From contig JABZLB010000031.1 of assembly GCA_015256945.1 (NCBI GenBank), positions 1-36,191 of the forward strand: 36,191 nt of DNA. Direction: 5' to 3'. Source of the DNA: Prevotellaceae bacterium (GTDB lineage Bacteria > Bacteroidota > Bacteroidia > Bacteroidales > Bacteroidaceae). The notes under the pieces were generated by a model. The model had not been told where the DNA came from. It was given only the letters and a program-made list of their open reading frames with translations, and searched no databases. Shown piece by piece: positions 22,200 to 30,933 of the stretch. Made by a program: the position numbers and the translations under genes. Every line of letters begins with the position of its first letter. The stretch's first letter is position 1.

Positions 22200-23546
22200 A
22201 TGAATCTCGATTTATTAACAGCCATTTCGCCTATCGATGGCCGTTACCGTAGCAAAACACAAACACTGGCCGATTATTTTTCAGAATATGCCCTCATACG
22301 CTATCGTGTACGGGTCGAGATAGAGTACTTTATTTCTCTTTGTGAGCTTCCTCTCCCTCAGCTAAAACAGTTTGATCATAGTCTGTTCGAACGCTTGCGT
22401 GATGTTTATATCCGTTTTAATGAGCAAAGTGCGCAACGTGTAAAGGATATAGAAAAGGTTACGAACCATGATGTTAAAGCTGTTGAATATTTCCTGAAAG
22501 AGGAATTTGACAAGATAGGCGGGCTTGAAGCCTATAAAGAATTTATTCATTTTGGATTAACTTCGCAGGATATTAACAATACTGCTACTCCGTTATTGTT
22601 GAAAGAAGCTTTACATGACGTTTATTATCCACAGGTTGAAGAACTTATAGACCAATTGGAACAGTATGCCAACGAGTGGAAAAATGTATCAATGTTAGCT
22701 AAAACTCATGGACAGCCTGCATCGCCCACACGTCTTGGTAAGGAGATAATGGTTTACGTATACCGCCTTACAGAGCAGCTTGAAACATTGAAGGCTTCGA
22801 AGCTTACAGCCAAGTTTGGCGGTGCAACAGGCAATTTCAATGCTCACCATGTGGCATATCCTTCGTATGACTGGCGTGCCTTTGGTAATAGTTTTGTACA
22901 CGATAAACTGGGGCTGGCACGTGAACAATGGACAACCCAAATCAGTAATTACGATTATCTGGCAGCTGTTTTCGATGGCATTCGCCGAATTAACACGATC
23001 ATTATCGACCTCGATCGCGACTTTTGGATGTATATTTCAATGGACTATTTCAAACAAAAGATTAAGGCTGGTGAAGTAGGTTCGAGTGCAATGCCTCATA
23101 AAGTTAATCCTATCGACTATGAAAACTCAGAGGGTAACCTCGGTATAGCCAATGCTATCCTGACGTTTTTGTCGACCAAGTTGCCTGTAAGCAGACTTCA
23201 GCGCGATTTAACTGATTCTACTGTTCTTCGTAATATTGGTGTACCAGTGGGGCATAGTGTCATCGCTATTCAAAGTACATTGAAGGGATTGCGTAAGCTT
23301 ATTCTGCATGACGAGCGTATAAAGGCTGACCTTGAAAACACATGGGCTGTGGTAGCTGAGGCTATTCAAACGGTTTTGCGGCGCGAAGGCTATCCGCATC
23401 CTTATGAAGCTTTGAAGGCGCTTACACGTACAAACAAGGCAATGGATGAAGAAACTATTCATGAATTTATCAGTAAGCTTGATGTAAGCAATGAAGTAAA
23501 AGCCGAACTGATGGCTATTTCGCCACTGAACTATACAGGTATATAA
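22200..23546 (+). CDS. purB: Adenylosuccinate lyase
   Basis: Adenylosuccinate lyase, acting twice in purine synthesis (SAICAR to AICAR, and adenylosuccinate to AMP); 448 residues. The fumarase-superfamily signature SSAMPHKVNP lies near residue 295, with the catalytic Ser at its start. TSQDINNTA and KTHGQPASPTRLGKE are the other two conserved active-site segments, the latter with the catalytic His. The ATG at 22200 starts MNLDLLTAISPIDGRYRSK, the standard N-terminus. The pseudouridine synthase gene follows after 139 bases, same strand. Confidence 0.97.
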   Translation: MNLDLLTAISPIDGRYRSKTQTLADYFSEYALIRYRVRVEIEYFISLCELPLPQLKQFDHSLFERLRDVYIRFNEQSAQRVKDIEKVTNHDVKAVEYFLKEEFDKIGGLEAYKEFIHFGLTSQDINNTATPLLLKEALHDVYYPQVEELIDQLEQYANEWKNVSMLAKTHGQPASPTRLGKEIMVYVYRLTEQLETLKASKLTAKFGGATGNFNAHHVAYPSYDWRAFGNSFVHDKLGLAREQWTTQISNYDYLAAVFDGIRRINTIIIDLDRDFWMYISMDYFKQKIKAGEVGSSAMPHKVNPIDYENSEGNLGIANAILTFLSTKLPVSRLQRDLTDSTVLRNIGVPVGHSVIAIQSTLKGLRKLILHDERIKADLENTWAVVAEAIQTVLRREGYPHPYEALKALTRTNKAMDEETIHEFISKLDVSNEVKAELMAISPLNYTGI

Positions 23547-23685
23547 ACAGTCTGCCACAGTTTCGTGAAAGCGTTTGTTCGTAAGTTGGGGTAATAATAT
23601 TTTAGAAAAAGTAATAAATAATTTCATTTAAAATTTTAGATAACATTTATTGACCATAGCCGAGAGGCTAAAATTCAAATTAATT

Positions 23686-25200
23686 ATGTCAGAAGAGTTA
23701 GAGAATAAAAGTCAGGATTCTGTGATGCAACAGAGCCAGAGTGCAGAAGGCGGCCGTGAAGGTTATACACGTTCTTCAGGTTATCAGAGAGAATATTCGT
23801 CAGGAATGGGTCGCCCACAGCGCCCGCGTATCCATACAACACGTGCATATAGTAGCGACCGTAGTGCTAAACCTGAAGAGGGTGGCTTCCGCCCTGAGGG
23901 CTTTGGAGCCAGTCTTCAGCAAAGCAATGATACGTCGCATACACAGTATAGCGGTTATCAGTCGCGCCCAAATTATCAGTCTCGTCAGGGTTCTTATGTG
24001 CGCCCTCATTATAATAATAATGGTGAAGAGGGTGGTTACCAGCCTCGTCAGAGTAGTTATCAGCAGCGTGAAGGAGGCTATCAGCCTCGTCAGGGAGGAT
24101 ATGGCCAGCACGAAGGTGGCTACCAACAGCGCCAGGGAGGTTATGCTCGTCCGCGTTTCGGTAATAATAATGAAGGTGGAGGTTACCAGCAACGCCAGGG
24201 AAGTTACCAGCCTCGCGAAGGAGGTTATCAGTCTCGTCAGGGTGGTTACGGTCGTTCACAAGGCGGTTTCCAGCCTCGTCAGGGCGGTTACGGTCGTCCG
24301 CAAGGTGGTTATCAATCCCGTCAGGGAGGCTATGGTCGTCCACAGCAGGGTGGTTATGGTCGCCCACAAGGCGGTTATCAACCCCGTCAGGGAGGCTACG
24401 GACAACGTCCTGGCTACGATCCCAACGCAAAATATAGTTTGAAAAAGCGTATCGAATATAAGGAAGAACATATCGATCCCAATGAACCCATCCGTTTAAA
24501 TAAGTTCTTAGCTAATGCCGGTGTGTGCTCACGTCGTGAGGCCGACGAGTTTATTCAGGCTGGTGTAGTAAGTGTAAATGGCAACGTTGTTACAGAATTG
24601 GGTACAAAGGTGCTCCGTTCTGATGAAATAAAATTCCATGATCAGCCCGTCTCTATTGAGAAGAAGGTTTATGTTCTGCTCAATAAGCCGAAGGATTATG
24701 TTACTACAAGCGATGATCCACAACAGCGTAAAACCGTAATGGACCTCGTTAAGGGTGCGTGTCCCGAGCGTATTTATCCAGTAGGACGCCTTGACCGTAA
24801 CACCACTGGTGTGCTTTTACTTACCAATGACGGCGATATGGCCAGCAAGCTTACACACCCGAAGTTCTTGAAGAAAAAGGTATATCACGTATTCTTAGAC
24901 AAGAATGTGGCAATGACCGACTTGCAGAAGATTGCCGAAGGCATCGAACTTGAGGACGGAGAAGTGCATGCAGATGCTATCGAATACGCCAATGATGAGG
25001 CTCATAACCAAGTAGGCATTGAGATTCACAGCGGCAAGAATCGTATTGTTCGCCGCATTTTTGAAAGTCTTGGTTACCGTGTTATTCGTCTTGACCGTGT
25101 GCAATTTGCCGGATTGACAAAGAAAAACCTTCGTCGTGGCGATTGGCGCTTCCTTACAGAACAGGAGGTTGATATGCTCCGTAGCGGCATGTTCGAATAA
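23686..25200 (+). CDS. RluB/RsuA-type rRNA pseudouridine synthase with long low-complexity N-terminus
   Basis: A 504-residue enzyme predicted to convert a uridine in rRNA to pseudouridine. Residues about 268-315 are an S4 RNA-binding domain (IRLNKFLANAGVCSRREADE, then VVSVNGN). The catalytic domain follows, with the key Asp in PVGRLDRNTTGVLLLTNDGD and the late KNRIVRRIFESLGY segment. What is unusual is the first 260 or so residues: they are rich in Gly, Gln, Arg and Tyr with many GGYQPRQGGYGR-like repeats and should be disordered. The ATG at 23686 (MSEELENKSQDS) was preferred to an upstream TTG. asnS follows 45 bases later. Low-complexity tails on this enzyme occur in other Bacteroidetes, so it is unlikely to be an error. 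Confidence 0.9.
   Translation: MSEELENKSQDSVMQQSQSAEGGREGYTRSSGYQREYSSGMGRPQRPRIHTTRAYSSDRSAKPEEGGFRPEGFGASLQQSNDTSHTQYSGYQSRPNYQSRQGSYVRPHYNNNGEEGGYQPRQSSYQQREGGYQPRQGGYGQHEGGYQQRQGGYARPRFGNNNEGGGYQQRQGSYQPREGGYQSRQGGYGRSQGGFQPRQGGYGRPQGGYQSRQGGYGRPQQGGYGRPQGGYQPRQGGYGQRPGYDPNAKYSLKKRIEYKEEHIDPNEPIRLNKFLANAGVCSRREADEFIQAGVVSVNGNVVTELGTKVLRSDEIKFHDQPVSIEKKVYVLLNKPKDYVTTSDDPQQRKTVMDLVKGACPERIYPVGRLDRNTTGVLLLTNDGDMASKLTHPKFLKKKVYHVFLDKNVAMTDLQKIAEGIELEDGEVHADAIEYANDEAHNQVGIEIHSGKNRIVRRIFESLGYRVIRLDRVQFAGLTKKNLRRGDWRFLTEQEVDMLRSGMFE
24040..24414 (+). repeat. Coding tandem repeat (GGYQxRQGGYGR units)
   Basis: Inside the pseudouridine synthase gene, codons for Gly-Gly-Tyr-Gln-(Pro/Ser/Gln)-Arg-Gln recur more than ten times with in-frame length variation (15-33 bases). 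Codon choices differ between units (CGT, CGC; CAG, CAA), so the peptide pattern is more conserved than the DNA, pointing to selection on protein composition. Confidence 0.85.
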
Positions 25201-25245
25201 AACCGGATAACAACGGGTATGACAAATAAGAACATACAAGTAATT

Positions 25246-26637
25246 ATGAAAAGAATAAAGGTTGTCGATGCACTTGTTAGCACCGATTATGGAAAGGATA
25301 TAACAGTAAAGGGATGGGTGCGCTCGCACCGCAGTAGTAAAGCTGTCGACTTTATTGCCTTAAACGATGGTTCAACCATTAAGAACATACAGGTGGTAGT
25401 TAGTCCTGAAGTAATGGATGCTGAACAGCTGAAAGCTATTACCACAGGGGCATGTATCAGGGCTACTGGTACGCTTGTTGAAAGCCAGGGAGCAGGGCAG
25501 AGCGTAGAGATTCAGGCGAAAGAGGTCGAAATTTACGGTCTGTGTCCGAGCGATTATCCTATGCAAAAGAAGGGCCAGAGCTTTGAATATATGCGACAGT
25601 ATGCTCATATGCGCCTGCGTACAAATACGTTTGGTGCCGTCTTTCGCATACGTCACAACATGGCTATCGCCGTTCACCGTTACTTTCATGAACATGGTTT
25701 CTACTACTTCCATACGCCATTGATAACAGCCAGCGATGCAGAAGGAGCAGGAGAAATGTTTCAGGTAACTACCCTTGACCTTGAACGTGTGGCAAAGGGT
25801 GGCAAGGTTGAGTATGATAAAGACTTCTTTGGAAAGAAAACAAGCCTTACCGTGTCGGGTCAGCTTGAAGGAGAGCTGGGAGCAACAGCCTTAGGGGCTA
25901 TCTACACATTTGGCCCAACGTTCCGTGCTGAAAACAGCAATACACCGCGTCACCTGGCTGAATTCTGGATGATAGAGCCAGAAGTAGCCTTCATGGATAA
26001 AGATGAGCTGATGGATCTTGAGGAAGATTTCATTAAGTATTGTGTAAATTGGGTGTTAACCAATTGCAAGGACGATCTGGAATTCCTCAATAAGATGATT
26101 GACAAAACGCTTATTGATACGTTGAAATCGGTTGTAAACGAAGACTTTGTCCGACTTACTTATACTGAAGGAATCAACATTCTTGAGGACGCTGTAAAGG
26201 CTGGACACAAGTTTGAGTTCCCGATAACAGGGTGGGGTATGGACCTTGCTTCCGAGCATGAACGCTATCTTGTAGAGGAACATTTTAAGCGACCTGTTAT
26301 CATGACTGATTATCCTGCTGAGATAAAAGCCTTTTACATGAAGAAGAATCCAGACGGACGTACCATGCAAGGTACCGATGTGCTGTTCCCTCGCATAGGT
26401 GAAATCATTGGTGGATCGGTGCGCGAGGAAAATCTTCAGAAGCTTCTTGGTGAGCTGAAACAGCGTGGAATGGACAAGAATAGCTATTCATGGTATCTTG
26501 ATACGCGCAAATATGGCTCATGTCCACATGCTGGTTTTGGTCTTGGCTTTGAACGATTGATACTTTTTGTAACAGGAATGCAGAATATTCGTGACGTTAT
26601 TCCATTCCCGCGTACACCCAAAAATGCGGAGTTCTAA
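25246..26637 (+). CDS. asnS: Asparaginyl-tRNA synthetase
   Basis: Asparaginyl-tRNA synthetase, a class IIb enzyme; 463 residues, normal length. The N-terminal OB-fold anticodon-binding domain contains VKGWVRSHRSSKAVDFI and ALNDGSTIKNIQVVV. Motif 2 is in RAENSNTPRHLAEFWMIEPE and motif 3 in GFGLGFERLILF. I chose the ATG at 25246 (MKRIKVVDAL) over the in-frame ATG nine codons earlier because it matches the usual family start. It ends the purB-rluB-asnS series and is followed by a terminator. Confidence 0.96.
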   Translation: MKRIKVVDALVSTDYGKDITVKGWVRSHRSSKAVDFIALNDGSTIKNIQVVVSPEVMDAEQLKAITTGACIRATGTLVESQGAGQSVEIQAKEVEIYGLCPSDYPMQKKGQSFEYMRQYAHMRLRTNTFGAVFRIRHNMAIAVHRYFHEHGFYYFHTPLITASDAEGAGEMFQVTTLDLERVAKGGKVEYDKDFFGKKTSLTVSGQLEGELGATALGAIYTFGPTFRAENSNTPRHLAEFWMIEPEVAFMDKDELMDLEEDFIKYCVNWVLTNCKDDLEFLNKMIDKTLIDTLKSVVNEDFVRLTYTEGINILEDAVKAGHKFEFPITGWGMDLASEHERYLVEEHFKRPVIMTDYPAEIKAFYMKKNPDGRTMQGTDVLFPRIGEIIGGSVREENLQKLLGELKQRGMDKNSYSWYLDTRKYGSCPHAGFGLGFERLILFVTGMQNIRDVIPFPRTPKNAEF

Positions 26638-26669
26638 ATCGGTTAGAACAAATCATACTATAATCATGA

Positions 26670-26712
26670 AAAAAAGGATACTTTGCATAAGTGCAGAGTA
26701 TCCTTTTTTATT
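26670..26712 (+). terminator. Terminator after asnS
   Basis: AAAAGGATACTTTGCA and TGCAGAGTATCCTTTT form a 16-bp stem (one G-T pair) with a TAAG loop, followed by TTTTTTA. The A run on the left makes it potentially bidirectional. Confidence 0.92.
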
Positions 26713-26731
26713 ATGGATGAGATATGAGCTT

Positions 26732-26841
26732 ATTTCCGATTAATGATGCGGTAAATAACAATTGATGATACAGTGGATAATAATCACTGATGTAACAAAG
26801 GGTATTTGATGGTGTGGCAGATAATAATCACTTGTGTAATA
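26732..26841. repeat. Short degenerate 22/44-bp phased repeat
   Basis: GATAATAATCACT occurs at 26776 and 26820, 44 bases apart. Five contiguous 22-base units starting at 26732, 26754, 26776, 26798 and 26820 share a GATG/TGTG core near positions 13-17. The block lies between the asnS terminator and the convergent CvfB-like gene. Confidence 0.6.
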
Positions 26842-26861
26842 GAGAAGAACTGTTATTGCAG

Positions 26862-27770
26862 TTAAACTAACCTTATACAAGTGGGTTCCACAGAGATTAA
26901 CCTGCGTCTGTACAGGTCGCCAACAGCCCGTTTGTACACCTTTTTGCTCACATGAAACTGGTTGTAAATAGCATCGGCTTCACTTTTATCGCCTAATTTA
27001 CAAACGCCGGCATTGTCTTTGAGATACTGTAACAGTATTTCTGCAAAGTCTTCAGTTTGCTGACGTCCTGCGGGTTGCAGGCTAACGTCAACTTTTCCAT
27101 CCTTTCTGATGTTCTGAATATAGCCTTGCATACGGTCGCCGGTATGCACAAGGCGGAATATTTGGTCTTGATAGATGAGTCCCTGATACCGGTTATCGAT
27201 GATAACCTTAAAGCCAAGCGGCGACTTTTGCCATATAAGGATAGGCAGTTTCATGCCTACTTGCAATTTATTGCGATTCTCGTTGCCGTCACTTTCTGAG
27301 TTATCGGTTGTCAAATCCTGCAGGAAGCGTTCAACCTTGGCAGAAGCAACGATGCGGTAACTTTCCTTATCGATGTAAAGATAAACAATGTATCGTTCAC
27401 CGATTTCCATCTTTCGCTTCTGCTCTCTGAACGGACAGAACACGTCTTTCATTAGTCCCCAGTTCAGGAAAGCACCGTACTCGTTTACCCATGTACATTC
27501 CAAGTATCCAAATTCACCTGTTTTTACTAATGGTGTTTCGGTAGTAGCGACAGGTCTTTCATCCTGATCGAGGTATACGAAACACCTTATTTCATCGCCC
27601 GCTTTTATGCCTTCCGGCACATATTTCTGAGGCATGAGAATTTCTCCCTCCTTACCTCCGTCGAGATAAATGCCAAAAACTTCCTTTCCTCCAAACGCAT
27701 GAGAGTCGGAACGCTCTGCTATTTTTACCATCTTGAGGATGTTATAGTCACCCAGTTTAATTTGAGTCAT
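26862..27770 (-). CDS. S1-domain RNA-binding protein, CvfB family
   Basis: A 302-residue protein of the CvfB/YitL family: tandem S1-like RNA-binding domains followed by a winged helix. In other bacteria, relatives regulate virulence or bind RNA with unknown targets. S1-type segments are VKTGEFGYLECTWVNEYGAF, the related KLPILIWQKSPLGFKVII and VHTGDRMQGYIQNIRKDGKV; the C-terminal YNQFHVSKKVYKRAVGDLY helix-turn-helix suits the winged-helix part. The ATG at 27770 (MTQIKLGDYN) is preferred; the frame stays open 32 codons further into the lolD-like gene. It lies 46 bases downstream of that gene on the same strand, so they likely share an mRNA. Confidence 0.8.
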   Translation of the reverse strand: MTQIKLGDYNILKMVKIAERSDSHAFGGKEVFGIYLDGGKEGEILMPQKYVPEGIKAGDEIRCFVYLDQDERPVATTETPLVKTGEFGYLECTWVNEYGAFLNWGLMKDVFCPFREQKRKMEIGERYIVYLYIDKESYRIVASAKVERFLQDLTTDNSESDGNENRNKLQVGMKLPILIWQKSPLGFKVIIDNRYQGLIYQDQIFRLVHTGDRMQGYIQNIRKDGKVDVSLQPAGRQQTEDFAEILLQYLKDNAGVCKLGDKSEADAIYNQFHVSKKVYKRAVGDLYRRRLISVEPTCIRLV

Positions 27771-27816
27771 GATGTGTAAGTTAAAATAAGGCTGAATATT
27801 AAAATCGGAAAGCAAA

Positions 27817-28500
27817 TCATACAGTGGCGTCGTTGTCACCGGATGCCGTATTAGTGAGCATCCCATCCTTCATATGAATGGTGCGGTCAGTGATGGAAGC
27901 AAGGCTCTCATCATGCGTAACGATAACAAAAGTCTGACCGAATTTGTCACGGAGCTCAAAGAAAAGACTGTGTAAATCGGCTTTATTCTTTGAATCGAGA
28001 CTACCTGAAGGCTCGTCGGCAAGAATTACATCGGGGTTGTTTACCAGAGCACGGGCTACGGCAATGCGTTGTTTTTCACCTCCCGACAGCTCATTGGGCT
28101 TATGGCCTGCGCGGTCAGAAAGGTCCATAAAAGCCAGCAGTTCTTCGGCTCTTGCTTTTGCTTCGCTCCGACTTTTACCTGCAATGAAAGCCGGAATCAT
28201 AATGTTTTCCAAAGCAGTAAACTCGGGAAGGAGCTGGTGAAACTGAAAAACGAACCCGATATGCTGATTGCGAAAGTCGGCCAATCTTTTCTCAGACAGG
28301 TTGCTTACGTCAATATTATCAATTAAAACAGAGCCTTTGTCAGGTCTGTCGAGCGTACCGATAATTTGCAACAGTGTTGTTTTTCCTGCCCCGGAAGGCC
28401 CTACAATAGAAACAACCTCACCTTTATCAATATGCAAATCAATATTTTTAAGCACTTGTAATGTACCAAACGATTTGGTTATACCTTTAATATCTATCAT
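27817..28500 (-). CDS. lolD: LolD-type ABC transporter ATPase
   Basis: A 227-residue ATPase of the LolD/MacB branch. LolD drives extraction of outer-membrane lipoproteins from the inner membrane. Walker A is GPSGAGKT (34-41), the Q-loop FVFQFHQLLPEFTALENI has the H-Q-L-L-P-E-F-T-A-L-E-N stretch typical of LolD, the signature is LSGGEKQR, Walker B VILADEP followed by SGSLD, and the switch His is in VTHD. No LolC/E permease lies beside it, so it pairs with a distant membrane subunit. Other MacB-like ATPases share these motifs, so the symbol is probable rather than certain. Confidence 0.82.
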   Translation of the reverse strand: MIDIKGITKSFGTLQVLKNIDLHIDKGEVVSIVGPSGAGKTTLLQIIGTLDRPDKGSVLIDNIDVSNLSEKRLADFRNQHIGFVFQFHQLLPEFTALENIMIPAFIAGKSRSEAKARAEELLAFMDLSDRAGHKPNELSGGEKQRIAVARALVNNPDVILADEPSGSLDSKNKADLHSLFFELRDKFGQTFVIVTHDESLASITDRTIHMKDGMLTNTASGDNDATV

Positions 28501-28608
28501 TTTTTCTTATATTGTTTTCTTTGTTTTTACAGCCAGTTGTTACATCTTTATGATTATGGCATACAACAAAATAAACGAATTGTACATGCACCGGCAATAC
28601 CATGAAGT

Positions 28609-30744
28609 TTACTTCCTCATAATTAATCGTCTCTTTCGTCTTGCCCACTCCCTTATTTCCTCATATGCCGAGCGTTCTTCAGTGTGCTGAGGCTGTGCAA
28701 AAGTCATTGTGGTTTTGTCGTCTCCATATTGATCCGGGAAAATAATCATGAGATTTTTCCCCTTAAAATATTTTGTAAGCTCTTCAGGAAGGTGGTCCAT
28801 TGCGGTTTTGTATGAAACAGTACCCTTGCGGGCCGTAACCACAACAAACAAATGATCGTTTGCTATTGTAGTTGCCAGACGAGGCAATTCGTTCCAATGT
28901 TCCATAGTCTGGTAAATAGCTCTCACATTGGGATGCCGGTTCGTTATGAACTGATTGATGATTTGTAACGTATCGGTACGTCCTGAAAACTGCACTCTGC
29001 ACTCTATGTTTTCGGCCATACGGCTCAACCTTTCCAGCCATCTGTAAAAGCCCGGCTCATACTGTGCCCTGGAGGGTACGGCAACAACGATGCGCCTTAA
29101 CGTTGAAAGAGGGTGGTAAAGACGAGCCATCATGATTTGCCTGTGGAGGCCATTGAACAGACTTTGATGAAACTCTCCCCAGAACTTTGCTGACACTTTA
29201 TCGTGCATGTGCATGCCAATGAGAATTTCAGATGCACGAAATTCCTTAAAGGCATGCTTAATACCGTTGGCTATATTGGCTGCAATGCGAACCTGAGTTT
29301 GTACACTTACGTCAGAGCTTGAAGCATATTCGGATACCTCTTCCAGCAATCTGATACCCTCCTCCTGATGCTGTCGCATGTGGTCATCGTCGTAAACTAC
29401 GTTTAGTGCAACAAGATTTCTTCCCAATTTAGGGTTGCGCATCATCAGGGCTATGTCCATCAGGTGGCAGGCATATTCCTTATATTTAACAGGAATAAGC
29501 ATCAGCTCGTCATCGTTGCGGTTATCTTCTGCCGGTAATTCTTTATCACGGATGATAATCATACGGGCCGAAGCCTCTGTAATGAGAGAAGAGATGATGC
29601 AGGTGAACAGAATCATGATGACTATTCCGTTCAGCATTCGTTCGTCAACAACAGGCATCCCCTCTGCCGTTTTTAGTTTCATACCTACCATTACCATGGC
29701 TATTGCGCCTGCAGCGTGGGCAGAAGTGAGCCCGAACATCATGTGCGACGCTGCTCGTGGCAACCTGAAAAGCCATCCCGACAGGTAGGCAGCCACAGCC
29801 TTTCCCAGCGTACCAAACACAACAATACACAGTACTGTCCATATAATTCCACCGCCCTGAAAGAGTAATCTTATATTGATAAGCATTCCCACGCCGATGA
29901 GAAAGTAGGGGATAAACAACGCATTGCCGATAAATTCTATACGATTCATCAGTGGTGATACGTGAGGAATGAACCGGTTCAGGATAATACCTGAAAAGAA
30001 TGCACCAAATATTCCCTCCAATCCTACAAGCTCAGCCAGTGCCGCACTAAGGAAAAGGATGCCCATAATAAATATGAATTGCATAACGGCATCGCTGTAA
30101 CGACGCAGAAACCATCGTGTAACTCGTGGTACAAAATAGATGAGAGCCACACAATAAACAGCAAATTTGGCAATAAAAACAATCCAGAACTGCCAGTCGC
30201 CGGTACCATTACAGGATGCTACAATAATGGCCAGACATATTAATGACAACAGTAAGCTCAGCATAGAAGCGCCTACACTAAGTGTAACACTGTCCTTGCT
30301 CTGCAGTCCGTAGCGGCTGACAATGGGGTAAGATACCAGTGTGTTCGACGACATAATGACGCCCAGCAGCAGTGCAGCCATAGGTACGTAATGTAAAAGA
30401 CTGATACTTGCTGCGTACATCAGGGCAAAAGGTATTGCAAAGGTCAGCAGTGCAAAAAACAGTGTGCGGTATTTATTACGCTTAAGCCCCTCCATATCCA
30501 TTTCCAACGATGCCAGAAACATAATATAATAAAGGCCTACACGCCCGAAGAGCTCGAAGGAAGCATCACGTGTTAGAATATTAAAGCCGAAGGGTCCTAT
30601 GGCTACACCTGCAAGCACCATGCCTATAATATGCGGGATGCGCAACTTACCCATGATTACAGGTGCCAGTAGAATAATGAGCATTACCACAAAAAAGATG
30701 AGCGTAGGGTTGGTAATGGGGAAATATGATGCAATGTAAGGCAT
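28609..30744 (-). CDS. Cation/proton antiporter with C-terminal universal stress domain
   Basis: A 711-residue inner-membrane protein. The first 400 or so residues form about 12 membrane helices of a CPA2-type (KefB/NapA-like) sodium or potassium/proton antiporter: GKLRIPHIIGMVLAGVAIGP, the GLEGIFGAFFSGIILNR segment and ARMIIIRDKELP at the end of the transport domain. The remaining 300 residues look like one or two UspA-type domains (LVALNVVYDDDHMRQHQEEG, ASEILIGMHMHD, LRRIVVAVPS), a common Bacteroidetes fusion that may sense nucleotides. I chose the ATG at 30744 because a -7 box at 30772-30779 puts the transcript start near 30766, ruling out the ATG at 30810. The ion cannot be deduced. Confidence 0.88.
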   Translation of the reverse strand: MPYIASYFPITNPTLIFFVVMLIILLAPVIMGKLRIPHIIGMVLAGVAIGPFGFNILTRDASFELFGRVGLYYIMFLASLEMDMEGLKRNKYRTLFFALLTFAIPFALMYAASISLLHYVPMAALLLGVIMSSNTLVSYPIVSRYGLQSKDSVTLSVGASMLSLLLSLICLAIIVASCNGTGDWQFWIVFIAKFAVYCVALIYFVPRVTRWFLRRYSDAVMQFIFIMGILFLSAALAELVGLEGIFGAFFSGIILNRFIPHVSPLMNRIEFIGNALFIPYFLIGVGMLINIRLLFQGGGIIWTVLCIVVFGTLGKAVAAYLSGWLFRLPRAASHMMFGLTSAHAAGAIAMVMVGMKLKTAEGMPVVDERMLNGIVIMILFTCIISSLITEASARMIIIRDKELPAEDNRNDDELMLIPVKYKEYACHLMDIALMMRNPKLGRNLVALNVVYDDDHMRQHQEEGIRLLEEVSEYASSSDVSVQTQVRIAANIANGIKHAFKEFRASEILIGMHMHDKVSAKFWGEFHQSLFNGLHRQIMMARLYHPLSTLRRIVVAVPSRAQYEPGFYRWLERLSRMAENIECRVQFSGRTDTLQIINQFITNRHPNVRAIYQTMEHWNELPRLATTIANDHLFVVVTARKGTVSYKTAMDHLPEELTKYFKGKNLMIIFPDQYGDDKTTMTFAQPQHTEERSAYEEIREWARRKRRLIMRK

Positions 30745-30771
30745 GGCGTGTAAGTGTATTCTTATCAGGCA

Positions 30772-30779
30772 CAAAGGTA
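30772..30779 (-). promoter_or_regulatory. Promoter -7 element of the antiporter gene
   Basis: TACCTTTG on the minus strand matches TAnnTTTG. It sets a leader of about 22 bases to the ATG at 30744. It faces the asd promoter across about 80 bases. Confidence 0.65.
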
Positions 30780-30856
30780 CTAAAAAAACATAGTATAAGG
30801 CTGTAAACATGAAATAACTTTCCTATATGCAGGAGGTATAAAACAATTACATATTG

Positions 30857-30887
30857 TTGTAATATCGGATTAAAAGTTGTATTTTTG
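30857..30887 (+). promoter_or_regulatory. Promoter of asd
   Basis: TTGT at 30857-30860 (imperfect -33) and TATTTTTG at 30880-30887 (exact -7), 19 bases apart, precede the asd ATG by 46 bases. The divergent antiporter promoter lies on the other side. Confidence 0.65.
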
Positions 30888-30933
30888 CAACCTGATTGTA
30901 GTTTTACATATAAATTTATAAATACAACAGCTT

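Noticed and set aside
23741..24442. Long alternative frames over the pseudouridine synthase N-terminus (both strands)
   Set aside because: The repeated codons keep all frames open; only one frame continues into the S4 and catalytic domains.
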